Positions 53,761-61,991 of a DNA stretch of 64,000 bases are shown piece after piece. How positions within the stretch are numbered: the stretch's first letter is position 1; every line of letters begins with the position of its first letter. A model generated the notes under the pieces. It did no database searches. It saw only the letters and a program-made list of their open reading frames with translations, and was not told where the DNA came from. Source of the stretch: an uncultured Paracoccaceae bacterium (GTDB lineage Bacteria; Pseudomonadota; Alphaproteobacteria; Rhodobacterales; Rhodobacteraceae); contig CANMPL010000002.1 in NCBI GenBank assembly GCA_947499715.1, positions 62,001-126,000 on the forward strand, in the 5' to 3' direction. Both the position numbers and the translations under genes were made by a program.

Positions 53761-54708
53761 TTAATCCAGCCTGTCCGCCAGCCAGTTTTCCAGCAGAAAA
53801 TGGGCAATCGCTCCTTTTCGGGCGGGCAAAATCTCTGGGTGTTGCCCGGCGAATACATCCGCCATCTCTTCGCGTGTAACCCAGCGGGCATCTTCAATCT
53901 CTGCGGGATCTATGGTGATTTTCGTATCCAGCGCCGCGCCCCGGCAGCCAAACATCAGCGATGATGGAAATGGCCAGGGCTGGCTGGACAGATAGCTGAC
54001 CTCGCCCACGGTAATGCCGCTTTCCTCGAACACTTCGCGGCGCACAGCGGCTTCAAGCGTTTCGCCGGGTTCCACGAAACCGGCCAGCAGGGAATACATC
54101 CCCTCGGGCCACCCGGGCGAGCGGCCGACAAGCACGCTGTTGCCGTGGGTGATCAACATGATGACCACCGGGTCGGTGCGGGGAAAGTGATGCGTGTCGC
54201 AGGCGGGGCAATCGCGCTGCCAGCCGCCCATGGCAAAGGCGCTTTGCGCGCCGCAGGCCGCACAGAACCGGTGGCTTCTGTGCCAGCCAAAGATCGCGCG
54301 CGCCGTGGCGGCCAGTTCTGCGTCGGCGCGGCTAAGCCGGGTCATGACGCTGCGCAGCTCGGCAAAGACCGGACCGTCCGGCAGGGCGGGGTGGCGTTGT
54401 TCGCTGGGGTCCAGAAAGGTGTTCAGCGTGGCGTCATCCAGATCCGCCGGGGTCCAGCCCGACAGGTCGGCGGCAAAGACCGGCGCGCCATCCTCGCGGC
54501 CCAGCAGCACCAGATCAGCGCCCGCATCTGCCAGAACGGCATGGTCCGCACTGACCCGCACCAACGCGTCACCCGTCAGCATCGGCTTGCCACGCCACAT
54601 CAGAATGATCTGGCTTGCCGTTTGCGCCAGCGTGGCTGCATTGGCCCGTAGCTCTGCCGCGCGATCCACGCCGCCGCTGCCGAAAGTCACTGTCTCTGCA
54701 TGTTTCAT
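53761..54708 (-). CDS. nudC: NAD+ diphosphatase (NADH pyrophosphatase / deNADding Nudix enzyme)
   Basis: 315 residues. The N-terminal NUDIX-like domain is followed by a zinc ribbon (FCAACG ... CPACDTHHFPR) and a Nudix box GFVEPGETLEAAVRREVFEE then SGI. The NudC signature SQPWPFPSSLM follows 16 residues later and is diagnostic for NADH and NAD-RNA cleavage. All parts of the fold are complete. It hydrolyses NADH to NMNH and AMP and removes NAD caps from RNA. Faces the cpdB-like gene with a 114-base divergent gap. Confidence 0.95.
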   Translation of the reverse strand: MKHAETVTFGSGGVDRAAELRANAATLAQTASQIILMWRGKPMLTGDALVRVSADHAVLADAGADLVLLGREDGAPVFAADLSGWTPADLDDATLNTFLDPSEQRHPALPDGPVFAELRSVMTRLSRADAELAATARAIFGWHRSHRFCAACGAQSAFAMGGWQRDCPACDTHHFPRTDPVVIMLITHGNSVLVGRSPGWPEGMYSLLAGFVEPGETLEAAVRREVFEESGITVGEVSYLSSQPWPFPSSLMFGCRGAALDTKITIDPAEIEDARWVTREEMADVFAGQHPEILPARKGAIAHFLLENWLADRLD

Positions 54709-54801
54709 CCCGCCTAGGTGACACGGCTTGCCGTCGCGTTCAATTCTCCAATCGGGACTTTTATCTTTCGCCTTAGGGTTGTAGGGCGCAATGCATGCGC
54801 T

Positions 54802-54818
54802 ACAGTTGCTTAAACTGT
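54802..54818. promoter_or_regulatory. short inverted repeat upstream of the cpdB-like gene
   Basis: ACAGTT-GCTTA-AACTGT, a perfect 6-bp inverted repeat directly before the start region of the cpdB-like gene. Function unknown; could be an operator. Confidence 0.35.
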
Positions 54819-54822
54819 GTTA

Positions 54823-56661
54823 ATGAGAGCTTTGATGATCACCGCCCGCCTGCGTCTGCTTCAGACGACTGACCTTCATATGCACCTGCTGGGGTATGAC
54901 TACCTGACGGACGCCGCCCGTGCCGGTCAGGGGCTGACCCAGCTTGCGCCCTTGATTGATGCCGCGCGCAGCGAAGACGTCACCACTCTGCTTTTTGACA
55001 ACGGGGACTTTCTGCAAGGCACCCCGCTGGCCGATCATCTCGCCCACACGGCAACGACCGACCGGATCCATCCGATGATCCATGCCTTCAACACCCTGCG
55101 CTATGACGCCATCGCCCTTGGCAATCACGAATTTGACTATGGGCTGCCCTTCCTGACGCAGGCGTTGTCGCATTGCGACATGCCTGTGGTCTGCACCAAT
55201 GTGCGCACCACGCCGACGCGCAACCTTGTCGCCCCCTGGACCGTGCTGACCCGAGAGATCACGGGATCCGATGGCAACCGCCATGCGCTGAAAATCGGCG
55301 TGATCGGCTTTGTTACGCCGCAGCTGGTGGATTGGGACGCCTATATCCTCGACGGCGCGGTGCAAACCGATGACATCATCGCCGCCGCGCGCAGTCACCT
55401 GCCTGCGCTGCATCGTGCGGGGGCCGATATTGTTGTGGCCCTTTGTCATGCGGGCATCTCTGACGTGCCGCACAGCCAGGGAATGGAAAACGCAGCCCTG
55501 CATCTGTCGGCGCTTCCGGGGATTGATGTGGTCTTTGCAGGCCACACCCACGACCGCTTTCCCGGCCCTGATTTTGCTGGGCTGGCCGACACCGATACAG
55601 AGGCGGCGACCCTGCATGGCAAGCCCGCTGTGATGGCGGGGGCTTATGGGCGCGCCCTTGGGGTGGTGGATCTTGACCTCACGCTTGACCCTGATGGCTG
55701 GCAGATCAGCGGCCATCACGTCGCCCTGCGCAACCCCGATGCCACCCGGCTGGCCGCCGACACGCCCGCGACGACCGCCATCGCGCGCAACGTGTCGCAG
55801 GATCAGGCCGCGACCGTGGCCCACCTGAACCGGTCGATCTGTGACACGCCGCGCCGCCTGACCAGCTACTTCGCGGCCCTTGGGCAGGATGACACCGCCA
55901 CGCTGCTGGCCGACGCGCAGGTGGCCGTCATGACAGATGCCCTTGCGGGCACCGACTATGCCGACCTGCCGGTGCTTGCGACAACCTCGCCCTACCGGGC
56001 CGGCGGGCATGGCGGGCCGGGCAACTTTACCGATATCGCGCCGGGGCCGCTGACCCGCCGCCATATCGCGGCCATTGTCCCGTTTGATAACCCCATCGTC
56101 GGCGTGCTGCGTCGCGGTTGGGAGCTGCGGAACTGGCTGGAACACTCCAGCCGTTTCTTCAACGTGCTGACCCCCGGCACCCCCGATCAACGCTTGGTGG
56201 ATCCGGCCGTGCCCAGCTACCTTTTTGACCAGATCCACGGGCTGCGCTACCGGATCGACCTTAATCTGCGGCCCCGGCTGAATGATGACCCGGCCCGACC
56301 CGCGCGGGTGCGTGACATTACCCATCAGGGCAAACCGCTGGCCGATGACGCGCTTTTTGTGGTCGCCACGACAAGCTTTCGGGCCTACGGCGGTGGCGAT
56401 CTGACGGTGATCCCGCCACAAGACATCATCCACACCTCGCCCCTTGGCCTGCCGCAGATCCTGATCGACCATCTGGCCACGGCGCGGATCCCCGACGCGC
56501 CAGCCGCCGCCAACCTTGGCTTTGTCGCGGCCCCCGGCAGCACGGCCCGCTTTGGTACCGGCCTTGCCGCCCGTGACATCGCCGCACCGCTGCCAAACCT
56601 TTTGCCCTGCGCCGATGACCCCGATCAGCCCGGCTTTGCCACCATGCGGCTTTCGTTCTAG
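54823..56661 (+). CDS. 2',3'-cyclic-nucleotide 2'-phosphodiesterase/3'-nucleotidase (CpdB-like)
   Basis: Two-domain metallophosphoesterase/5'-nucleotidase of about 612 residues. Metal-binding motifs: LLQTTDLHMHL near residue 14, DNGDFLQGTP near 57, GNHEFDYG near 98, CHAG near 209 and GHTHDRFPG near 243. The C-terminal nucleotidase domain includes IVPFDNPIVGVLRRG and FRAYGGGDLTV. No export signal is seen: the catalytic domain begins within ten residues of the start, unlike periplasmic E. coli CpdB. Starts at 54823 or 54835 are both possible; neither has a strong ribosome site. Confidence 0.85.
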   Translation: MRALMITARLRLLQTTDLHMHLLGYDYLTDAARAGQGLTQLAPLIDAARSEDVTTLLFDNGDFLQGTPLADHLAHTATTDRIHPMIHAFNTLRYDAIALGNHEFDYGLPFLTQALSHCDMPVVCTNVRTTPTRNLVAPWTVLTREITGSDGNRHALKIGVIGFVTPQLVDWDAYILDGAVQTDDIIAAARSHLPALHRAGADIVVALCHAGISDVPHSQGMENAALHLSALPGIDVVFAGHTHDRFPGPDFAGLADTDTEAATLHGKPAVMAGAYGRALGVVDLDLTLDPDGWQISGHHVALRNPDATRLAADTPATTAIARNVSQDQAATVAHLNRSICDTPRRLTSYFAALGQDDTATLLADAQVAVMTDALAGTDYADLPVLATTSPYRAGGHGGPGNFTDIAPGPLTRRHIAAIVPFDNPIVGVLRRGWELRNWLEHSSRFFNVLTPGTPDQRLVDPAVPSYLFDQIHGLRYRIDLNLRPRLNDDPARPARVRDITHQGKPLADDALFVVATTSFRAYGGGDLTVIPPQDIIHTSPLGLPQILIDHLATARIPDAPAAANLGFVAAPGSTARFGTGLAARDIAAPLPNLLPCADDPDQPGFATMRLSF

Positions 56662-56664
56662 CGT

Positions 56665-56693
56665 CTTGCGCGGCGCGGCGTTGCCGCTTATAT
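56665..56693 (+). promoter_or_regulatory. promoter of the SRP RNA gene
   Basis: CTTGCG (56665-56670) and TTATAT (56688-56693) are separated by 17 bases, and the mature RNA begins about 5 bases after the -10 box, as expected for a stable RNA promoter. Confidence 0.7.
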
Positions 56694-56696
56694 GCG

Positions 56697-56799
56697 GGGT
56701 TGAGAGGTTGGCGCGGGCGAGCGCCTCGCCAACCTGGTCAGGTCCGGAAGGAAGCAGCCATAACGAGCCCCGCTTGGGTCGTTGTCAGCCTCTCACCCC
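56697..56799 (+). ncRNA. ffs: signal recognition particle RNA (4.5S type)
   Basis: Short bacterial SRP RNA. The universal domain IV apical part GGTCAGGTCCGGAAGGAAGC then AGCC is intact, and the ends pair (GGGGTTGAGAGG with CCTCTCACCCC). It binds Ffh and guides membrane proteins to FtsY. Ends are given to a few bases. Confidence 0.95.
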
Positions 56800-56910
56800 A
56801 GCGACTTTGCGCAGCAAAGCCGCGTCGCCCGATAGAGCGAAAATCGCCCTTCGCGATTTTGGCGGAATCGGGGAGACTCAGAAGCGCCCTCAGCAACAGG
56901 GAGGACAAAC

Positions 56911-57010
56911 ATGACCCAGTCAGACACCTCCCCGGTCCGGGCCAGCTGACCTATTCCCTTTTGTCCCGACCGGAAACGCCCGGCCCAGCACCGCTTTGGG
57001 CCGCCCTTTT
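56911..57010 (+). promoter_or_regulatory. possible leader ORF and attenuator upstream of rsgA
   Basis: A 12-codon ORF (56911-56949, MTQSDTSPVRAS) with GGGAGGAC upstream is followed by CGGCCCA (56981-56987) / TGGGCCG (56997-57003), a 7-bp stem before CCCTTTT. An earlier stretch inside the ORF (CCGGTCCGGGCC) can pair with GACCGG and GGCCC around 56969-56986, in competition with the stem. Confidence 0.35.
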
Positions 57011-57013
57011 CCC

Positions 57014-58066
57014 ATGTCAAAGGACAGACCATTGACTGATATTCTGACCCTCGCCGATCTCGGCTGGACCAACCGCTATGTGTCGCAATGCGACATCGAC
57101 GAACTTGAAACCCTGACCCCCGCCCGGATCTCTGGCGTGCAACGCGCCACGGTCACCGGGCTGACGGTGGACGGACCCATTGACCTGACCCTCGATCCCG
57201 GCACCTCAACCGGAGAGCTGGCCGTCGGCGACTGGGTGCTGGCCGACCTCGACCGCCGCCGCGTGATCCGCGTGCTGGATCGCGCCACCGTGCTGCAACG
57301 TGGCAAAGAGCATCTGACAGGCGATCGACAGCTCATCGCCGCCAATATCGACACGCTCTTTATCACCACCTCCTGCAACGCCGATTTCAACCCCGCCCGG
57401 ATCGAACGCTATCTGGCTTTGGCCAATGACGCCGACATCACACCCGTTGTCTTGCTGACCAAGGCCGACATGTCAGACGACCCCGGCAGCTATACCGTTC
57501 AGGCGCAGGGGCTGGGGCGTGACCTTGCGGTGCTGGCACTGAATGCCAAGGACCCAACCGTCGCAGACCACCTCGCGCCCTGGTGCGGCAAGGGCCAAAC
57601 CGTGGCGCTCGCGGGCTCCTCCGGTGTGGGCAAAACCACCGTCGCCAATGCGCTGACGGGGGGTGACGCCGCGACCCAAGGCATCCGCGAAGACGACGCG
57701 CGGGGCCGTCACACCACCACCGACCGCAGCCTGCACCGGATCCCCTCGGGTGGCTGGCTGATCGACACGCCCGGTATGCGTGGCCTTGGCGTGGCCGATG
57801 TGGCTTACGGGATCGAGACGACATTTTCGGAAATCACCGAACTGGCGGACCAATGCAAATTCCGCGACTGTGTGCATGAAAGCGAACCGGGTTGTGCTGT
57901 GCAGGCCGCGATTGCCGCCGGTGACGTCGACCCTGAACGGCTCAAGCGGTACAATAAGCTCAAACGCGAAGACCAGCACGCAACCGAAACCATCGCCGAA
58001 GCCCGCGACCGCTATCGCAAGCTGGGCAAGATGTATCGCTCTGCGACGCAGAAGAAAAAGCGCTAA
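57014..58066 (+). CDS. rsgA: ribosome small-subunit-dependent GTPase A
   Basis: Late 30S assembly GTPase with circularly permuted G domain, 350 residues from ATG 57014. N-terminal OB fold (residues 35-95); G4 TKAD near 150; G1 GSSGVGKTT (201-209); G3 DTPGMRG (252-258); then the zinc site C281, C286, H288, C294 (QCKFRDCVHESEPGC). A TTG at 57032 has a better Shine-Dalgarno (AAAGGA, 6 bases away) and may be the real start (MTDILTLADLG). Confidence 0.93.
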   Translation: MSKDRPLTDILTLADLGWTNRYVSQCDIDELETLTPARISGVQRATVTGLTVDGPIDLTLDPGTSTGELAVGDWVLADLDRRRVIRVLDRATVLQRGKEHLTGDRQLIAANIDTLFITTSCNADFNPARIERYLALANDADITPVVLLTKADMSDDPGSYTVQAQGLGRDLAVLALNAKDPTVADHLAPWCGKGQTVALAGSSGVGKTTVANALTGGDAATQGIREDDARGRHTTTDRSLHRIPSGGWLIDTPGMRGLGVADVAYGIETTFSEITELADQCKFRDCVHESEPGCAVQAAIAAGDVDPERLKRYNKLKREDQHATETIAEARDRYRKLGKMYRSATQKKKR

Positions 58067-58070
58067 ACCC

Positions 58071-58202
58071 TTAGTTTGCCGCCTCTTTTACGCAGCCACC
58101 TGTGCCGCCAATCCCGCCATCGCGGGGGCCGTCACAGGTGGCGACCGACGTTGCACACCCCGCCACAACGGCCAGCGCCGCCACGATCAACCAATGCCGC
58201 AT
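58071..58202 (-). CDS. small lipoprotein, 43 residues
   Basis: Too short for most gene-length cut-offs but well supported. ATG 58202 has GAGGAGGA 6 bases upstream and overlaps the stop of the preceding gene (TGATG). The product MRHWLIVAALAVVAGCATSV has a lipobox VAGC with Cys16 as lipidation site. The mature part is Gly-rich with two more cysteines (ATCDGPRDGGIGG, GGCVKEAAN) that may form a disulfide. Function unknown. It ends 5 bases from the convergent rsgA stop. Confidence 0.75.
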   Translation of the reverse strand: MRHWLIVAALAVVAGCATSVATCDGPRDGGIGGTGGCVKEAAN

Positions 58203-58906
58203 CAGCGTTCCTCCTCGCTGTAAAAATATCCGCCCGCACGAAACCGCTGCGCGCCGGGGCTTTGGGTTTGCAAGGTCCGCGCCCGTTCGGCAACCTCTTC
58301 CAACAGCGCCATTTGCCGCGCCTCAAACAAGGCCGCCAATTCCGTCACCGCATCCGGGGACAAGTGGTTGAAATGCGCCGCCCGCTCGAAAAAGCCTGCG
58401 TCGTCGGTGATGTTCTGCGTCGCGGCTTCCAGAAAATCCGCGCCATTTGCGGCAAGATAGGCGAGCTGGTCGTCTGACCCCGCTGCGGGCTGATATGAGG
58501 TCTTAATCAGCGTGACCTGATCCCCGGTAACACTGACCGTTCCGGCATCCACAAGCTGCGCAAGCAAGGTCTTGGGATGCACATCCTTACGCACATTCGC
58601 GGCCAGCGCATCAAACGCCTTGCGGGCCAACACCTTGGGATGATCCGCCCGCCAGTTTGCCACCAACCGCGCCAGATGATGCTGCACCGGCGCGCTGTCC
58701 GGCTGCAACCCGCGCAGCCGGGTGATATCGCGTCGCTGCAATCCGGTCATAACGCTGACCCGGCTGTCGTTGGGGCTGTCGGCCAGCCGCTCTGCCCCGC
58801 GCAGATATTGCACCTTCAACCGTTCCGCCGCCTGCGGAAACAGCACGCCGCGTGCCACCGCAAGACGGGCAATCGGGGCCAGCAAAGCATCCAGAATCCG
58901 GTTCAT
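58202..58906 (-). CDS. DUF6502-like protein
   Basis: 234 residues from ATG 58906 (MNRILDALLAPIARLAVARG); an ATG 30 bases further up would put the start within an operator-like palindrome. The N-terminal segment LLAPIARLAVARGVLFPQAA is characteristic of the DUF6502 family, followed by a winged-helix-like part (SVMTGLQRRDITRLRGL, residues 52-68) that may bind DNA. The C-terminal half is alpha-helical (residues 125-220). No known function; the DNA-binding idea rests on the helix-turn-helix-like region and the palindromes at its start. The small lipoprotein gene follows with an overlap. Confidence 0.7.
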   Translation of the reverse strand: MNRILDALLAPIARLAVARGVLFPQAAERLKVQYLRGAERLADSPNDSRVSVMTGLQRRDITRLRGLQPDSAPVQHHLARLVANWRADHPKVLARKAFDALAANVRKDVHPKTLLAQLVDAGTVSVTGDQVTLIKTSYQPAAGSDDQLAYLAANGADFLEAATQNITDDAGFFERAAHFNHLSPDAVTELAALFEARQMALLEEVAERARTLQTQSPGAQRFRAGGYFYSEEER

Positions 58907-58969
58907 ATGTGCATTTCGCACATTTTTCTTGCGCATTCAAGCGAATCTCAATATGTGCATTTTACACAT
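58907..58969. promoter_or_regulatory. two operator-like palindromes between the DUF6502-like and lipoprotein genes
   Basis: ATGTGCATTTCGCACAT (58907-58923) and ATGTGCATTTTACACAT (58953-58969) are 17-bp inverted repeats in direct array, 46 bases apart, both followed by TTTTTCT. The first abuts the DUF6502-like start codon; the second lies 38 bases before the lipoprotein gene on the plus strand. Probably one binding site for each divergent gene. Confidence 0.65.
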
Positions 58970-59006
58970 TTTTCTGAAACACCACCCGATCCTGAAAGGA
59001 CCCCCC

Positions 59007-59621
59007 ATGCGCGCCCTCCTTGCTCTTGCCCTCACGCTCTTTGCGGCCTGTTCCACCACAACCCAAACCACATCCGGTGCGGCTTTCTTATCTGCCCGGT
59101 CTGGCACCGTTGATCCCGATGTCGCCCGCGCGGCGGCCATTGAACCCAACCTGCAATTCCCCGCCCGCATCGGTATCGCCCGCATTATCAACAACAGGCT
59201 GACCCTCCCCCCCGCGGCAGAGCTTGCGGTCCTGCCTGACCCCGCAGGCCTTGGCAGTTTTACTGTCATCAATCCGCTTATCACTGATACGCTTCACCCG
59301 CCTGTCCAGCACAACCCGCTGCGCGCGGCACAGCTGACCGCCGCACGTCAGCATCAGGACTATGTGCTGATCTACGCGTTGTCCCAGACCGGCGCGGGCC
59401 TTGGCAAATCCGGGCAGGCCAATGCGGTGCTGATGGATGTCCGCACTGGCTACATCTATGGCTCTGCCGCCGTGTCGCAGGGGTTGGCGTCTTATGGCAG
59501 CCGCTGGCTTGGTTGGGGGCAGGGCTACGGCCTGACTGACCAAAGCGCCGAACGTCTGGCCCGCACCCTTGCCCCCGAAGTCGTGAAAATGTTCACGGAA
59601 TTGTCCCAAAATCAGGGTTAA
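59007..59621 (+). CDS. predicted lipoprotein of unknown function
   Basis: 204 residues from ATG 59007, with AAAGGA 6 bases upstream. MRALLALALTLFAACSTTTQ is a lipoprotein signal, lipobox FAAC, Cys15 lipidated. The rest looks like an alpha/beta domain: PARIGIARIINNRLTLPPAAE, then a YVLIYALSQTGAGLGKSGQA strand-loop and a final amphipathic helix (SAERLARTLAPEVVKMFTEL). Similar proteins occur across Rhodobacteraceae without known function. The promoter region holds the palindromes shared with the divergent DUF6502-like gene. Confidence 0.75.
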   Translation: MRALLALALTLFAACSTTTQTTSGAAFLSARSGTVDPDVARAAAIEPNLQFPARIGIARIINNRLTLPPAAELAVLPDPAGLGSFTVINPLITDTLHPPVQHNPLRAAQLTAARQHQDYVLIYALSQTGAGLGKSGQANAVLMDVRTGYIYGSAAVSQGLASYGSRWLGWGQGYGLTDQSAERLARTLAPEVVKMFTELSQNQG

Positions 59622-59641
59622 GTCTTGGTAAACGCAACATG

Positions 59642-59729
59642 GTTAAGAACGCAGCCTTAATGGGGGTGGTTTGGGATTTTATGCGCATGGGGTGTGTATG
59701 CGATGTGTATCAATTCTGCATCCGTTAAC
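59642..59729 (+). repeat. dispersed element, copy 3 (downstream of the lipoprotein gene)
   Basis: GTTAA at 59642-59646, TTTTATGCGCATGGGG (ATGCGCATGG at 59681-59690), TGTGTATG, then TTCTGCATCC and GTTAAC at 59724-59729. It shares the core and the TTCTGCATCC...GTTAAC end with copy 1. It lies between convergent genes, unlike the other copies. Confidence 0.55.
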
Positions 59730-59746
59730 TTTTGGAAATTCCGCCG

Positions 59747-60241
59747 TTAACCCTTTGATTCGGCGGGTTTCTGCATCGCCCATGCCATCTGCGCTTCGGT
59801 TTCCACCGCGCAGGGCCGCACCCGGCGCAATGTGGTTAACGCCTCCGTCTCGCCCGCAGCGCGCATGATCCGCAGCACCGCCATCCCAGATCGCCCGCAC
59901 CCGCCAAAGCAATGCACCAGCACCTTGCCGCCCTTGGCCAGCACCGCCAGCACCAGCGCCTCTGTGCCCGGCCATGCGGCGTCGATCGCGGCGTCCGGCA
60001 CGCTGTAATCGGGCACGGGCAGGTGGTGCCAGACCACGCCGGCATTGGCCAGATCCGTGCCCAATGACCCGGCCCCCTTGCGTTCCAACTCGTGCATTTC
60101 TGTCATGGAAACAACGACATCCGGGCCCCACGCCATCAGCCGCTGCCAGTCCGTGCCATAGTGCCGCGTCCGCCCCGGCAGCGGCGAGATCGCAAGGATA
60201 CCGCCGCCGACGCTGAGCGCGTGAATGACAAACTCAGCCAC
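59747..60241 (-). CDS. dual-specificity/tyrosine-type protein phosphatase
   Basis: Cysteine-based phosphatase of 164 residues. The signature loop H-C-x5-R is HCFGGCGRSG with Cys111 and Arg117, and the general acid is probably Asp78 in LPVPDYSVPD. The layout (DSP/PTP-like, ISPLPGR at 19 then WGPDVVVSMTEMHE) resembles the bacterial group near cyclin-dependent kinase inhibitor 3 phosphatases. No signal peptide. Overlaps the end of the ankyrin gene by 8 bases. Substrate could be protein or a phosphoinositide-like compound; unknown. Confidence 0.85.
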   Translation of the reverse strand: MAEFVIHALSVGGGILAISPLPGRTRHYGTDWQRLMAWGPDVVVSMTEMHELERKGAGSLGTDLANAGVVWHHLPVPDYSVPDAAIDAAWPGTEALVLAVLAKGGKVLVHCFGGCGRSGMAVLRIMRAAGETEALTTLRRVRPCAVETEAQMAWAMQKPAESKG

Positions 60242-61754
60242 CCGTCACCTGCCCCGGATGTGCTGCCGCCCAGTCCTTTAGCAACGCGGCCATAGCGGGT
60301 TCTCCGGCCAGTCTGACCGCCTGTTTCGGCAGCGCCACGCCATGTTCCAGCACGATCCTCGCACAGCCCAGATGATCCCGGTTTGCCCGGTCCGGCGCAT
60401 TCTCAGAGCCGTGAATGATCGTGCTAAGCAACGTGCCGCCATAGGTGTTGGTATGGCTCAGATCAGGCCGCAGCGACAGAAAGTACGACATCACATCTGG
60501 CAACCCTTCCCACCCCGCGATCTGCACCGGCGGCAGGCCTTGATCGTCGGGCTTGTCATAGAACAACCCCAAGGCCACCAAGGCCTTGATATGTGGCAAT
60601 TTTCCCGGCAAATGGACGATCTCTCGAATGATGTTTTCGTAGGCTTTCGGCAGTTGCGCCTCGTCTAGATAGACACCCTCCGGCACCGTGCCGGTGGCCG
60701 CCATCGCCAGCAGTTCTTCTTCCTTTGTCAGCCTTGGCACAGCACCTTTTGCGGCGATCATCTTGGCCAATCCGGCATGGCCAAACACGCGCGCAAACCC
60801 ATAGGCGCTGGCCCATTGATATTCGCGCGCGGGATCGGCCCCGGCATCCAAGAGCACGCGGCACATCTCGTCCGATACCTGCCGCCGCGCGGCCTGATGC
60901 AGGGCCGGGATCACCCATGGCGCCTCGCCGCCCACAGGGTCGCATTCAAAGGCGTTGGGATCGGCACCTGCGGCCAGCAACATCTGCACCGCTGCCACAT
61001 CGTCAAAGTCCATCGCCCGCAGTAAGGCATTGGTCCCATTTGGTTTTGCGCCATGTTCCAACAGCATCTTCAACCCCTCGTGGTGGCCCAGTTCGGTCGC
61101 GTGATATAGCGATTCACCGTCGTTGGGATCGGCACCGTGGTCCAGCAACCAGCGCCCCAACGCCATGTTGTCGGCATGACCAATTGCACCGTAAAGCGGC
61201 GACAATCGCGCCTCTCCCTGCATCCACGGTTCGTTCACATCGGCGCCATTGGCAACCAGCGCCTCTGCAATCGCCAGCATTGCCCCGGCCCGCTCCGGCC
61301 AGATGTGAATGCTGCGCGAAAACGCAAGATGTATCAGCGGCTTACGTGGCCCGACGGGACACACCGCCAGCCCTGGATCAGCGGCCAAAGCTGCCAAGAC
61401 AGGTCCATCTTCCAGCAGCGCCACTTGCAGGCCAAAATGTCCTTTGGCCAGATCGGGCGTATCCGCAAGCAACGCGGTCACAACCCCGGTCTGCCCATGC
61501 GCCAGCGCGATTTTCAGCCGTTGCACCTTGGCCGCGCGGTCCATGCCAAGCATCGCGACCGCCTCTTTCATCTGCGGCCAGGTGGCAAAGCTGTTTTCAA
61601 TCGCGATCACGTGCAAAAAGTCGGCGCGCTTCAGCGCCTCCGGCTTGCGTGGCAGTTGTGCGTCAACGCGTTCCAGCGCTGCCTTGTCACCGGCTTGGTA
61701 TTGTTTTTGAAGGGTTTTTGCCTGCCTGCGCAGGGCATCCAATGGATCTGTCAT
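60234..61754 (-). CDS. ankyrin-repeat protein
   Basis: 506 residues from ATG 61754 (MTDPLDALRRQAKTLQ). An N-terminal helical part (1-75) is followed by ankyrin repeats between about 85 and 330, visible as recurring GADPN/GADVN and ALLEHGAK turns (VANGADVNEPW, LDHGADPNDGES, LEHGAKPNGTNA, LAAGADPNAFEC, LDAGADPAREY), and another helical array to the end. No catalytic domain, membrane segment or signal is seen, so it is a cytosolic scaffold. The phosphatase gene starts within its last codons, which suggests a joint role. Confidence 0.88.
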   Translation of the reverse strand: MTDPLDALRRQAKTLQKQYQAGDKAALERVDAQLPRKPEALKRADFLHVIAIENSFATWPQMKEAVAMLGMDRAAKVQRLKIALAHGQTGVVTALLADTPDLAKGHFGLQVALLEDGPVLAALAADPGLAVCPVGPRKPLIHLAFSRSIHIWPERAGAMLAIAEALVANGADVNEPWMQGEARLSPLYGAIGHADNMALGRWLLDHGADPNDGESLYHATELGHHEGLKMLLEHGAKPNGTNALLRAMDFDDVAAVQMLLAAGADPNAFECDPVGGEAPWVIPALHQAARRQVSDEMCRVLLDAGADPAREYQWASAYGFARVFGHAGLAKMIAAKGAVPRLTKEEELLAMAATGTVPEGVYLDEAQLPKAYENIIREIVHLPGKLPHIKALVALGLFYDKPDDQGLPPVQIAGWEGLPDVMSYFLSLRPDLSHTNTYGGTLLSTIIHGSENAPDRANRDHLGCARIVLEHGVALPKQAVRLAGEPAMAALLKDWAAAHPGQVTGG

Positions 61755-61991
61755 GGGCTTCCTCATGTCTGGCCCAACGGTCCGCTGCCCGGGCAATGAG
61801 AAAAACCAGATGTGGTCGTCTCGGGTCATTTTCAGGGTGCTGTCATCAGCTTTCCGCGAACCAGGATGCCGCCCTTCCGGCGCGTTCACAATATCGCAAC
61901 CCTTTTGGCCGCACAATGCCCGTCGCATGGTGGACCTCTGGCCCCCGGCCCCCTAGTCTGATCCGGTCATCCGAATCCGACGAAAGCACTC

